DNA from: Diadema setosum
Taxonomy: Eukaryota > Echinodermata > Echinoidea > Diadematoida > Diadematidae
Length of the DNA stretch: 64,000 bases
Reading direction: 5' to 3'
NCBI RefSeq assembly: GCF_964275005.1
Contig: NW_027307667.1
Coordinates: 186,001 to 250,000 of the forward strand
Shown piece after piece: positions 46,041 through 57,540 of the stretch (position 1 is the stretch's first letter; the number at the start of each line of letters is the position of its first letter). The position numbers and the translations under genes were made by a program. Below the pieces are notes generated by a model. The model was given only the letters and a program-made list of their open reading frames with translations. It did not search any database and was not told where the DNA came from.

Positions 46041-48135
46041 AAAAAATATATATATATATATAACAACCAACACATCGCAAGCACTGGAAATCACAAATAT
46101 TGGAAAGAATACAAATTTGCTCATCGGTACCAATATCAATGTGTATGTTGAAGCTGAGATCATGCCTGAAAACATCTACACTCATTAAAAAAAACAAAAA
46201 CTGAGAACCAAGGTCAAAGATTCCTCGTATCATGATGACATGAAAACCGATGTTTACTTTCTTTCTGCTTGCTTCAAGATATCATTTCAGTGCAAGAGAC
46301 GTATCAAGTCATGTGTGGCATAGTACACAAAGATAGTTGGTAGAAGTGATCCAGACTAAATGAGTGACCAGACATAGCCACATAAGACAATTCATGTTGT
46401 AAATCATTACTACTATTTTCATCTGCAGTAAAATATGTAGTTTAGACTTTGGTGTAATAATTACATTTTCAGTTTCAGTTTCGAACGTTTAACTTGATAT
46501 GACTGTGTAAATTATGAGACAAGTTGTTCCGAAAGCATAGTTTTCCCCCATGGCAACCCTTGAACAGGGTGATCGAAAGACAATCTGTGCTAGTTCTGGA
46601 TATCCAGTAGTATTGCAGGCAAACTTGTTTCATTGTATTTAGACACTCATTAAAATATTGGTGTGCACTGGCATTGAGCTAAAACCACGGTATCTCCGTA
46701 AAGGTGACAGAGAGGAAATGTAAAGTTTCAGGCAGACTTTAATGGGAGCGTGTTTCTTGTCAAATGCTCAAACTATCGGAATCCCTTCTTGCACAACTTC
46801 ACAGAGGACACAGAGAGTCACAAGCTCACATACAAAGACATAGGCATACAAAGCTGCACAAATGGGAGAGAACCGGGACATCAATGTAGACAGTTAAGGG
46901 GGAACTATCACAGAACACAGAAGAAATGAGTAGGCCCATTCATGTGGTTTCAATTTATAACATGAACTTCATTTGGAAGAAAATGGGTAAAATCTTGCTC
47001 GGAAGCATGGTCCCAAGCAGCAGTGGCAGTGAAGCGGTGATGCTCACCTTACTCGGCCATCTCGGATATCTCGGTCATTTCAAAACCAATATTCATCAAA
47101 TCAACTCAGAATTATTCGCAAAATTGTATGCTCTGTAGCATTTGCATAAAGTTCTTTCTGATATCTCTAAAAAAGCTAAAAGCTGAATCCTCACCTCAAC
47201 CAATATACCAACCCTTCAAACTTAAAAATTAAATAAAACAACAGCAGCAGACGACATTCTAAAAATAACAAAAAGTTACACGTTCCTTGTTATATTCCTC
47301 GACCATAACGCAAGCGTGTAACTGGCCTGTATGGGGCCAAAGCGTTTCCCAGGGGAAGTCGCCGTAAGATCGCAAAAAAAGATCGCACAGAGAACACTGA
47401 AAAGATCGCCTTCCTGCGCGATTCACCCGAGGCTGCTGTCTATTCGCGCTACTGGCGTCGATCTTATGTGACGAGTGGGGGACGGGAAACAAAAAATTAT
47501 TAAAGTCTTGTGTCGGAAAAAGACGTCATGCCAGTGAAAGAGCAAAGAGAGAGTGTGGGACGGGGTATCAGATTATACGAGAAAGCTTTTACATTCTTAG
47601 AATCGAAATTGAATGATCTTGCGCACAATCATTGTGAAAATTTTGCGCAAATTGCAAATAAAAAGGAATTACACTATACATTCAAGAAGAATGTGAATCA
47701 GGGGTACAAGCGCATGGTTGCACGGCTTGATACGAGTGTGCACTTGTACTACATGTGCAGCTCCCTAGACTAAGGTCTATGGGGTTGCCCGAAGGGAAGG
47801 GGGGGGGGTAGTGGTTTGGACCTTTCGCATATTTAGAAAAGAAATTCGCTGATCTGGTTACACACTTAAGTGGAATATTTCTTTTTGTTTGTTTGTTTGT
47901 TTGTCTGTTTGTTTTTTTCATTTCGATCAACCAAGTTAGAAGAATTGATATTTAGGAACAAGGTGAACCGTGTACTAAATCTATTGAGGTGGAAAGAAGG
48001 AGATTGTGCTGGCTGTGGTGTCATCCTCCACACGAGGAAGTTTTTCATTCAGAAAATCGAGATTTTTTAATCGATTTGGTACACGCTTTTCGTGGAATAT
48101 TTGAAATTTCTTTAATCAAAAATATATAATCTCTT
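46041..48135. other. Intron, mostly unassigned
   Basis: (TA)n at 46046-46061. A G-run family copy starts at 47780, with a (GTTT)n run at 47880-47918, and continues to ~48100. A minus-strand frame at 47259-47492 has GGGGCCAAAGCGTTTCCC-like text faintly like the LRR exons but no splice borders, so I do not call it. Nothing else recognised. Confidence 0.5.
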
Positions 48136-49760
48136 AGATAGAGTCGCCCTGGGAAATTGTCTCCAAAATAGCAAAAGTAAGATATCATATAAGCTTGGAA
48201 TACTCATGTCCAAAATATTACAACAGCAATGCCTAAAGCAACTGGTGTTTTAAGGAGGATAAAATAATTGATGATCAAATTCTAATAATGTTATATAACA
48301 CTTTATTTTTACCATATGTAATGTACAGTACTGCATTATATACCTCATTTCTAGAATCCTCTCATCTGATTGCTTAAATGGGGAGTCATGAAAATAGCTG
48401 TGCCCCTTTTTTCAGTTACTGTGACCGGGGCCCGGGCACAGTTAGTAAATAGGTTTGGAGACAGTCGCGACCCCGTACACATAGATCGCTCATATGTACG
48501 CACCAATGATACGACCGCCGCGCATTCGATCAGCGTGCTGTGAAAGAGACTAGCGGACTGGTTTGGAGACGTACAGTCGCAACCCCGTACACTGTACACA
48601 TATTGATGATCACTCATGTACGTACCAATGATACGACCGCCTCGCTGTCGATCAGCATTGATTACGAGTGCTGTAAACATGGTAAAAGAGACTAGAATCG
48701 ATATTTTCGGTATATAAAACAAATAATAGCTGCTTGATATTCGGGACACAGTTAAAATTATGTAGGCCCTCGGTGATGTGAAAACCCTAACCATGCCCTC
48801 AGCTTCGCTTCGGGTCATTATTTGTATAATATTGTATGCGGCAATTGTAGCAAATCTAAATTGAACACAATTTTTCTTCTCCAGAAAAAAGGCTCTTCGT
48901 ATATGCACCCATTCAAATTTCTTGGCTCACACTGACCCCATATTTTATCGCCTAAAAACTCTTAAGGCCCATGATATACATTTATACCTATAACTGCCAT
49001 ATTTATGTATAAAAACACTCGAAATTTATTACCATCTTTTCATAATGCCCAAGTAACCAATGATCATAATCATTCATACCCTACCCGTCGTTCCCATGAT
49101 TTTCATTTAAGCATTCCAAAACTTCTACTTGCTCAAAAGTCGATTAGACATCACAGTCCGGATACATGGAACACTCTTCCTGAGGAGTTGAAACAGTGCG
49201 CCACCTTGTTTTCATTCAAAGCAAACTTAAAGAAGCACATTCTATTACAGTATACTTCAAATACAAACCAAAAACAAATAACTTATACGACTAATGTTGA
49301 TCTCCCGATAGCAGCATGGTATATCGTTCCCTCTTCCAGAAAACCAATTCTATTATGTCAAACTCCAGCCTATATGCCCTTGTGCACCTTCAAGCACTTG
49401 TACGCACATTCACCACCATCATACATCAGAGTTTATTCTCCCCTGCTATCTTCGCAGCAGAATTTGTATTGATACTTTATCTAGTAGGCCCCTACTATTT
49501 CCTCGGGCCGGCCATCTTTTCAAGCAATGCTTAAATGGCGGCCCTCTGCAAAATCGCTTCTTAACTACAATTGTTATTGTGATCCCTGCTGCATAGACAT
49601 GCATACTGTACATTATATCATTAATTTCCTTTTATATCTTTGTTTATGCAAGTCAAACCAACCCTTTTTTTTATTTACTTAGTATGTTTCCCACATGTTC
49701 ATGATTATGTAACTTATGTATATTGATTTGCAGAAAATAAAGTATCTAATAAACAGATCT
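48136..49760 (+). pseudogene. LINE 3' end, CR1/L2/Jockey group, 5'-truncated and interrupted
   Basis: The last part of a LINE ORF2: YNTLFLPYVMY near 48293-48325, then after an insertion NIVCGNCSKSKLNT, LLQKKALRICTHSNFLAHTD and YRLKTLKAHDIHLY near 48840-48990, then a frame with NHSYPTRRSHDFHLSI and SPDTWNTLPEELKQCATL (49005-49250). This tail pattern follows the RT domain in CR1/L2/Jockey-type elements. Non-coding 3' sequence continues to an AATAAAG-containing end near 49740-49760. Frames are broken and the catalytic RT is missing. It lies in an intron of the minus-strand NLR gene. Confidence 0.82.
48335..48833. mobile_element. ~500-bp insertion inside the LINE, with a ~115-bp dimer
   Basis: The LINE frame breaks at about 48333 and resumes at about 48834. 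Between them are two similar ~110-130-bp units (48452-48560 and 48561-48692), each with TTTGGAGAC, CAACCCCGTACAC-like text, ACC.ATGATACGACCGCC and a GAAAGAGACTAG-like end. Near the right edge is CCCTCAGCTTCGCTTCGGG. Ends and class are not resolved. Confidence 0.55.
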
Positions 49761-49889
49761 ATCAAAAGCTTTTAAATCAAAGCTATAATTCGCGGACGTA
49801 AAGCGCGCTGTGGGCATGATTGTTCTCTTAAAAAAACACATCCACATTCGCTTCCATATTCCAGACATGCATAGTCAAATGTGACATAC

Positions 49890-50072
49890 CTGACTTGATG
49901 TGGCTAAGTCGGCAGCTGTTGAGAGGAATTTATCAGGAAAGTAAGGGGACGTCAGACTGAGGGTCGAAAGTCTTGGCATAGTACAAACCCAGTTGGCCAA
50001 GTCTACTCCTATCAAGGAGTGATCTTGAAAATTGTCGTCAAAGCTATCAAATGACAAATTCAGGTCTTGAAT
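49890..50072 (-). CDS. NLR LRR exon, 61 codons (first 61-codon exon)
   Basis: 183 nt, phase 0; acceptor TTGTATTTGTTTGCTACAG before 50072 and donor CAG|GTATGT after 49890. Text: IQDLNLSFDSFDDN, VDLANWVCTMPRLSTL, FPDKFLSTAADLATSSQ. Same start (I-Q/R-D-L) and same end (...Q) as its two sisters. In a NLR this would be LRR backbone; the variable middle differs most between the three exons, as expected for surface residues. Confidence 0.86.
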
Positions 50073-50977
50073 CTGTAGCAAACAAATACAACAACAACAA
50101 TAACATAAAAACAACCTGTATCTGTGGTGACCAGTGGGCACATTTACATTTACCTGTCGGTAAAGAATATGACCAAAACGACCTATATTCCAGGAAATGA
50201 ATTCCAATTTTTGCGAAATTGAATCTAATCCTCGCCGTCTCAGTGTTTATTTGAAGACTCAAATCTGAAATTTACTATCTCTCTCTCTCTCTCAATTTGA
50301 ACTTTGAACTTTTCTGTCGATTTGGATACTTTTGAGACCACAATTTTCGTAACATAACTTTTCGTAATTTGTTTTGCTTCGATTCTAATTAAGATATTTT
50401 CGCTTATCTCCTCCTTTTTTTTAAAACAATTATCTTTCTCTTTATTTGGCTTTTTTCATCTTGATAGACCACTGAATTTACACGGGTAAAGAGTTTTAAC
50501 ATTTTTGTAATAGCGAGGGTGGTATCTGCAGATCGCCATCTTTTTCACGTGATTGGCAATATTGGTAATAAACAACATCAACTGAACTTGTCTTTCCCCG
50601 TTAAAATATCATATTTTTTTCAACTTTATTGTAACCATGATCATTTAAATTTATAGATTATTGATCAGGCAATAGAGAATTTCAAAGTGTATTTATGGTT
50701 GCAATTAACGTGCTCACACTTTTTTCCTGTAAAAAAGTAATATTCTTGGAATAGATTTTGATTATTGGGATAGATTTATTCATTTAGCGAATTTATGAGT
50801 TTTGATGTAAATATCGACTAATCTTTTTTAATAAACTTTTTTATATCTTATTAGTACAAAGAAACGCATTGATGAATATATCGACAAATTTCATGTACCA
50901 TATACCCAAAACTTGACTACTTTAAATGCTGATGACGAAAATCCGGATTCCATACATTTAATCGTAAAATAAGCTTA
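50073..50977. other. Intron, AT-rich, unassigned
   Basis: A (TC)n run at 50277-50293; otherwise no repeat or gene recognised. Confidence 0.5.
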
Positions 50978-51540
50978 ATGGGAACCCAACCCAAAGAGCA
51001 ATGAGGATTGGGTGAAAGCAGTAACATCTATTGTAGAACACATCAGAAAATGTTGAGAGAAATTGCAAAAAAAGAAAAATATGCAAACGTTATGAATTTT
51101 TAAACTTTCTGTGTTGGAACCGCTAGACGAGGAGACTACTAGAAGTTATGACGTATGTGTGGACAACAATATACAGAAAATAATATAGAAAATTCCACCA
51201 AAAAAAATGCACATTTGTAGCGTATTAGAAGAGCACTTGACTAACCGCTTTTAGAAACCAGAGGTATAATATCTACCCTTAACATATGGCAGTATTAAGT
51301 TGATGGAATGAGTAAGTTTCATGAGAAATAAATTCCTGTAGAATTCCCTTCATATCTTTTGTGTATTGCTGTCCACACATATACGTCAGAACATCTAGTA
51401 GTCTCCTCAATCAACCAAAAGCGTAAAAATTCATAACATTTGCATTGGTTGTCCAATTTTTCTAAACTTTCAGTGATGTATTATACTAATGTTGCTGCTT
51501 TCACTCAATCCACATTGCTCTTTGGGGTTCGGGTTCCCTT
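50978..51540. mobile_element. 563-bp MITE with long inverted arms
   Basis: ATGGGAACCCAACCCAAAGA at the left is mirrored at the right as the reverse of AAGGGAACCCGAACCCCAAA. The arms (50978-51175 and 51361-51540) also share GAGGAGACTACTAGA and GTGTGGACA words. The arms are imperfect, so the insertion is not recent. No coding capacity. Confidence 0.75.
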
Positions 51541-52533
51541 GAAGAATAAGTTTCCTTCAATATACCCTGGTTACAGCGTGGATTAAAAGATGATTTGGAA
51601 TTTAGAAGTGATCTGGATTTAGACTTCTCGACATAGTTGTTAAGCAGGTATACATGGTCTTGTATACATGGTCTTGTGTTCCGACTTTTTTTTTTGACAA
51701 CCTAACTCGACAATAACTTGCCTTTCTATTGGTTCCCCCCCCCCCCCGATTATTTTTAATTTCCAATTTTAATTAAACATATTATAGTTTGATTATTTCT
51801 GTATCACGACCTATGATTTAAACTTCAGTGTTAATACACACACTGAATATACTTACATCATGAACATGCATTGTTCACATTTTGAACTCAAATAAACACA
51901 CTTACAGTACATGAACCTGTAATACTTAATTCATTTAAGAAGCAGTATAAAAAAAAAACATCCTTTGTCTTTTTTATTGAAGCTACATCAATGTAATTGA
52001 CGATTTTTTTCATGTTTCTTTCCTTTTTTGTTTTATGTTTGTTAATATTCTGTGTACCTATTGTATTAAACTGATTTATGATCTCTGAAAATAACTTAGA
52101 TTCCAATTTTGCATGATTAGTAGAAAAAAATAATCAGTTATTGATTAGTAATTAAAAATTCTTACGCGCGCCTACAGGCCTTTTTAGCTTTTTATGTGTA
52201 CACCATTTTCCATTTTACCTTTTAAATGTTGTAAGCTGGAACACTTTATGACTGTGATTTGTATGTTATTTATATGTGAATGTTTGCATGTTTCATCCTA
52301 TAACACTGGATGCTTATTGTTGTCTTTTGTGATTTAAAATGGAAATAAACGAATTGAATTGAAGTGAATTGAATATTCGAAAAGCAGTATCTCTTCATCC
52401 TGATAAAAGAATAGATTCAACTTTGCACATTTACCAATGTCACACTGGGGATAACTTCTGCGGGAACCTGTTTACCTCTCAGATCAGTATCACAATGTGC
52501 TCATTTTAAAGGTGCTCCCAGTATGACAAAAGG
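51541..52533. other. Intron with a plus-strand LINE tail
   Basis: A C-run at 51737-51748. 52140-52374 ends with AAAATGGAAATAAACGAATT then GAATTGAAGTGAATTGAA, the kind of short-repeat 3' tail found on many CR1/L2-type LINEs in plus orientation. Coding text is not convincing upstream. Confidence 0.5.
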
Positions 52534-52942
52534 GGGTCATCCCATTTGACCGACACCCACGAGTCATACGGTCCACGAGACCGACATAAAAAATAGGTCC
52601 ATGCGTCATACAGCCCAAGAGTTATACGGCTTACGAGTCATACAGCCCATGAGTTCGACACTAAGCACAAAAGGCTCAAAAGGCCGACACTAAGCAAAGA
52701 AAGCCAACAAGACCGACACTACACACTTTGTAAGGCTCACAAGACCGACAGCACGCCAAAGAAGCTCACGAGACCGACACTAGGCAAAGAAAGCCCACGA
52801 GACCGACACTAGGCAAAGAAGGCTCGTGAGACCGACACTAGGTAAAGAAGGCTCACGAGACCGACACTAGGCAAAGACAGCCCACGAGACCGACACTAGG
52901 CAAAGAAGGCTCACGAGACTGACAGGATGAACAGCGCCATCT
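52534..52942. repeat. Left arm tandem array
   Basis: Units of about 30 bp with CCGACACTAGGCAAAGAAG and CCCACGAGA or CTCACGAGA, most regular at 52745-52920. Confidence 0.9.
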
Positions 52943-53716
52943 ACATGTCAATTACCAATATGTACCTGTACAGGGTGTTCCATTAGGGGAAAATTACAAA
53001 CTAGTGGGTGCCATTTCGTTACGCTGTCGAGCGAGACATTGCAACTAATCAACAACAGCACCATCTACATATCGACGAAATTAAGTATGTATTTGTACAC
53101 GTGTGGCTTTAAGGGGGCAGTTCTATCTCGCTCCGGAAAGCGACATTGCTACTATTTTTTCTTCTTTTTTTAAAAATAAAATTGTCCTCTTCAGGGGACA
53201 ACCACAGTTTGTGGTTTCTCATTATCTCACTTAGGAATGTAAAAAAACATGTATCCCCACCTCAACCGGTACTGTACAGCCCCTTTAAGTAGGCCTTATG
53301 AGATATCCTTTCTGCCTGCTCAGAGTTTCATTCTTTCTTTTTTCTCTTAAACTATGATTTATGAAATTCAACGGATAATTTTGTTTTTGTTTTTTATCAC
53401 AGCGATTCACCTTGATTTCAGTGGCTGTGTTTGTAAAATTATTCTTCTCAAACGGTACATTTTTCATGAAATAGAAAAGTTGTTCTCATGGATGCATCTT
53501 CTTTTTTTACGAATTTTTAACGCTGCCTTAATTGCCAATTACATTATTTTCTTTGCAAATGACTACCCCTTTACAGATGACTACCCCCCCCCCATATCGT
53601 GTAAAGCAGGTGTGCCCTACAACACTGACCATATTGTGAATAATTTCGCAAAAACAAAGAAAGAACTTGAACCGTTCAGGGGGTGAGGGAGGGCAATTGT
53701 ACAAGTTATCGGTCTA
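52943..53716. other. Spacer of the foldback element
   Basis: 774 bp without a gene. GACTACCCCTTTACAGATGA and a C-run at 53560-53595 look like the TU-type minisatellite of the element at 20384. A plus-strand frame over 53354-53686 (110 codons) has no motif I know. Confidence 0.5.
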
Positions 53717-55421
53717 TAGGTGGCGCTGTTCATCCTGTCGGTCTCGTGGGCCTTCTTTGCCTAGCGTCGGTTTCTTGATCCTCTTTTGCCTTGTGTCGGT
53801 CTCCTGGGCCTCTTTTGCCTAGTGTCGGTTTCGTTAGCCTTTTGTGCGCAGTGTAGAACTCATGGGCTGTATAACTCGTGGGCTCATTTTACTTGATGTC
53901 GAACTGATGGGCTTCATTTACACAGTGTCGAACTCGTGGGCTGTATAACTAGTGGGCTATATGACTTGTGAGCTGTTTCATGATTCGTGGGCTGTATGAC
54001 TTGTGAGCTGTATGACTTGTGGGCTGTATGACTCGTGGGTGTCGGTCTCGAGAGCCTCTTAAGCGTTGTATCGGTCTCGTGGGTTTTCTCTGCTTAGTGT
54101 CGGTTTCGTGGGCCTTTTGTGCGCAGTGTAGAACTCATGGGCTGTATAACTCGTGGGCTCATTTTACTTGATGTCGAACTGATGGGCTTCATTTACACAG
54201 TGTCGAACTCGTGGGCTGTATAACTAGTGGGCTATATGACTTGTGAGCTGTTTCATGATTCGTGGGCTGTATGACTTGTGAGCTGTAGTATGCCTTGTGG
54301 GTGTCGGTCTCGAGAGCCTCTTAAGCGTTGTATCGGTCTCGTGGGTTTTCTCTGCTTAGTGTCGCTTTCGTGAGCCTTTTGTGCGCAGTGTAGAACTCAT
54401 GGGCTGTATAACTCGTGGGCTCATTTTACTTGATGTCGAACTGATGGGCTTCATTTACACAGTGTCGAACTCGTGGGCTGTATCACTAGTGGGCTATATG
54501 ACTTGTGACCTGTTTCATGATTCGTGGGCTGTATGACTTGTGAGCTGTACGACTTGTGGGCTGTATGACTCGTGGGTGTCGGTCTCGAGAGCCTCTTAAG
54601 CGTTGTATCGGTCTCGTGGGTTTTCTCTGCTTAGTGTCGGTTTCGTGAGCCTTTTGTGCGTAGTGTAGAACTCATGGGCTGTATAACTCGTGAGCTCATT
54701 TTACTTGATGTCGAAATGATGGGCTTCATTTACACAGTGTTGAACTCGTGGGCTGTATAACTAGTGGGCTATATGACTTGTGAGCTGTTTCATGATTCGT
54801 GGGCTGTATGACTTGTGAGCTGTATGATTTGTGGGCTGTATGACTCGTGGGTGTCGGTCTCGAGAGCCTCTTAAGCGTTGTATCGGTCTCGTGGTTTTTC
54901 TCTGCTTAGTGTCGGTCTCGTGAGACTTTTGTGCGTAGTGTCGAACTCATAGGCTATATAACTCGTGGGCTCATTTTATTTGATGTCGAACTCATGGGCT
55001 TTGTTTACTCAGTGTCGAACTCGTGGACTGTATAACTAGTGGGCTATATGACTTGTGAGCTGTTTCATGATTCGTGGGCTGTATGACTTGTGAGCTGTAT
55101 GATTTGTAGGCTGTATGACTCGTGGGTGTCGGTCTCGAGAGCCTCTTAAGCGTTGTATCGGTCTCGTGGTTTTTCTCTGCTTAGTGTCGGTCTCGTGAGA
55201 CTTTTGTGCGTAGTGTCGAACTCATAGGCTATATAACTCGTGGGCTCATTTTATTTGATGTCGAACTCATGGGCTTTGTTTACTCAGTGTCGAACTCGTG
55301 GACTGTATAACTAGTGGGCTGTATGACTTGTCAGCTGTATGACTCGCGGGCTGGATGACTTGTGAGCTGTATAACTTGTGGGCTGTGTGACTCGTGGGTG
55401 TCGGTCTCGTGACGTGAACCC
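53717..55421. repeat. Right arm with a ~275-bp higher-order repeat
   Basis: Short CGTGGGCTGTATGACT-like units are grouped into a longer repeat. The marker CGAGAGCCTCTTAAGCG occurs at 54049, 54311, 54586, 54861 and 55136, so spacing is 262, 275, 275 and 275 bases. Copies differ little, which points to recent expansion or gene conversion. Confidence 0.9.
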
Positions 55422-55560
55422 GACAAAAGGTAGCATCTTTTTTTTTTTTTCCTTTTTCTTCTTCTGTTGGGGACTGTTGTTTGATCTTTACGTATATGGT
55501 ACAAAGGTAATTTGTGTTTAAAGCTTTGATTAATGAATGAATGAAGGAATAAGATCTTAC

Positions 55561-55722
55561 CTGACAGTTCGAAGAGTTTGCACCGACGATCTTGTAGAAG
55601 TCAGAGTGTAACTGTGTAACAAGTATGTCTACTTTGCACAGTACACGGCTAGAATATATGCCCTTCGCCAAATCAAGTGACGCCGTCCTTCCTAAGTTCA
55701 CGTTAGTAATGTGCAATGATTT
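55561..55722 (-). CDS. NLR LRR-type exon, 54 codons, first after NACHT exon
   Basis: 162 nt, phase 0; acceptor TTCGTTCCCATAG before 55722 and a strong donor CAG|GTAAGA after 55561. Text: SLHITNVNLGRTASLDLA, then LCKVDILVTQLHSDFY and KIVGANSSNCQ. It resembles the LRR-linker exons of echinoderm and amphioxus NLRs in Leu spacing and in ending on Gln, but is less like the 61-codon exons than they are like each other. The frame runs past the donor on paper, but the GTAAGA donor and the foldback element just beyond show where the exon ends. Confidence 0.75.
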
Positions 55723-57374
55723 CTATGGGAACGAACAGTGATTGATGGTATTAAAAGGCCATGATCCAGTAAACAGCAATGCAGGAAACAAAGTATTACT
55801 GGTATATAATGTAGCGATTGTAATAGAGAATATAATACCATGTTGGAATAAGAGCACAGTGCATGTCTCAAAGTACGTTCACAGTGTGTTCACGTAGTTG
55901 GCTATTTGAAAACACTAGAATTTAGCAGAATGAAGATGATTTCACATTTTATCTGGTTTCCATAGAATGTTCTAATAGCTCTGTTTAACGCTGTGAATTA
56001 ATGATCTTATAATGTGTTCACAATGTTAAAACGCTTCACAATATGCTTCACACTGTGTTCATACTGTAGTACACTGTGGTCATTGCAGCAGGGTACTAGT
56101 AATATGGACGAAGAGGTGAGAAATAACGGACTTGACTATCAGATTTGTTACTATGTACCACTAATATACGTAATGATACAACACCCTGCAGTATAACATC
56201 TCGCTGAGATACACATCATCCTCACTATAGTCATTATTCTAATTCAATGTTTATCAAACCAGAAGCAGCTTAGCAAATATCGCTTTCTCACATCTGTCAG
56301 ATTTTACCCGAGCATGAAACATTATTGAACAGCTATCAAAGCCAAACTATTGTTTGTCTTAAAAAAAAAACCAACAACAACAACAAGAAGAGTACTTATT
56401 AAAGGTTCATGATACGGGAAAACGGTTTCCACTTAACTTAGCTTCGAATCAACTTACACGTTACTTCAACATACAACCCCCTAACGGTAAGAAATTCATT
56501 TAAACTATCAAAAACAAACTGATTTCTATTACTGGGTATTGAAATATTTAGTGAATTACTTTCTCATCCACTTCATATTGTACATGTAATGTAGGAGTTT
56601 GATGATTTCTCGCATTTAGGAAAATACAAAGCAAAACAAAACGCATTTGCACCCGACTTATATAATAAACGATATTATTACCTATACGAGGTGGTTTTGC
56701 GAGGCAATTGTGGTTGTAATTTTGCAGGGTTAAAGGTCAGCAGTTGTTATTTTGCAGGGTCAAAGGTCAGCAGTCAATATTCGTTTCGCCACGTCGCTGC
56801 GTGTCAGTTACACACACCGTACCGTACACAAAACAATGTGTGCAAACAATGCAATCTTCCGGTTTTCGCCATTCACTTTACACAGGGAGGTGGGAAGAGA
56901 AAGAGTGGAATCTCTCTCCCCACCTCCTTGCTGCTTTAATTTGCAAACATTGCGATCGAACACGAAAAGAAAACATTCCATGACGTCGCTGGGTGTCTTT
57001 TTCACGCACCGCTGAAGAACGCTGATAAATCAACTCAAACAAGGTCGACCACTTACAGCAGCACTACGCGTCAAACAATGACTAGTCCATTTGTGCTCAA
57101 TAATTGCACAGCGACCATCAATTTTACAACTCTCCAAATTTAAACAGAAGTAAAAATAAAGGGTAAAAGCGTTCAGATGTTTGAGGTTTCGCTTATTACA
57201 ACTACATATGTATCTTTGAAGTTGGAGTTAAATGATATACATTAATGAACAATTTTTCAATTATTCGACATGTTGATGATCTAAAGGTAGTCAGATGTGG
57301 CTTGATCTATAACATAGTGTATAGCCGTATTCACCCATTTTCTTAATTTACCTAGGGGATAGGTAATAATCATG
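55723..57374. other. Intron between LRR and NACHT exons, unassigned part
   Basis: AT-rich. 55870-56080 has repeated CACA(G/C)TGTGTTCA-like words. 56690-56790 has a short tandem (TTTTGCAGGGT.AAAGGTCAGCAGT twice). Overlapping short plus frames at 56690-57015 are not supported as genes. Confidence 0.5.
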
Positions 57375-57510
57375 ATATTGACTGGCCTTGAGGGAGATAC
57401 CAGATAAATATTGCCCGCAATGAAAGTGTATTGCCCTCGTCTTCGACTCGGGCAATGTTCTTTCAGTTCGGGCAATATTTTCGGGTATTTCCCTTGAGGC
57501 CAGTCAATAT
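57375..57510. mobile_element. 136-bp hairpin MITE
   Basis: ATATTGACTGGCC at 57375-57387 is mirrored exactly at 57498-57510; the arms continue with GAGGGAGATACC/GGTATTTCCC and ATTGCCCG/CGGGCAAT. The hairpin tip is CCCTCGTCTTCGACTCGGG (57434-57452). Confidence 0.75.
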
Positions 57511-57540
57511 TATATAAATATAATATGATATAATATTCTT

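Larger units (their letters stand above)
52534..55421. mobile_element. Foldback element with tandem-repeat arms and a 9-bp target duplication
   Basis: GACAAAAGG stands directly outside both ends (52525-52533 and 55422-55430). The left end GGGTCATCCC and the right end (reverse complement GGGTTCACGT) both run into GACCGACACCCACGAGTCA. The left arm (52534-52942) and right arm (53717-55421) are inverted relative to each other and made of short tandem units; the inner edges share AGATGGCGCTGTTCATCCTG. A 9-bp duplication and tandem-repeat arms fit Foldback/TU-type elements, which MULE-like transposases can move. No transposase frame. It lies 130 bp inside the intron after the 55561-55722 exon. Confidence 0.85.

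Noticed and set aside
47259..47492. Another LRR exon on the minus strand
   Set aside because: Only a short GGCCAAA-type similarity to the real exons; lacks the Leu spacing and matching acceptor/donor.
48351..48908. 185-codon minus-strand protein
   Set aside because: It spans the dimeric insertion and the antisense of LINE coding sequence; plus-strand LINE text explains the right part.
52534..55421. CRISPR-like array
   Set aside because: The repeated units are contiguous without unique spacers of fixed size, lie in inverted arms with a target duplication, and the DNA is animal.
55267..55560. Extension of the LRR exon down to 55267
   Set aside because: The frame stays open but crosses a strong GTAAGA donor and then enters the foldback array; the Ser/Thr/His-rich text is repeat translation.
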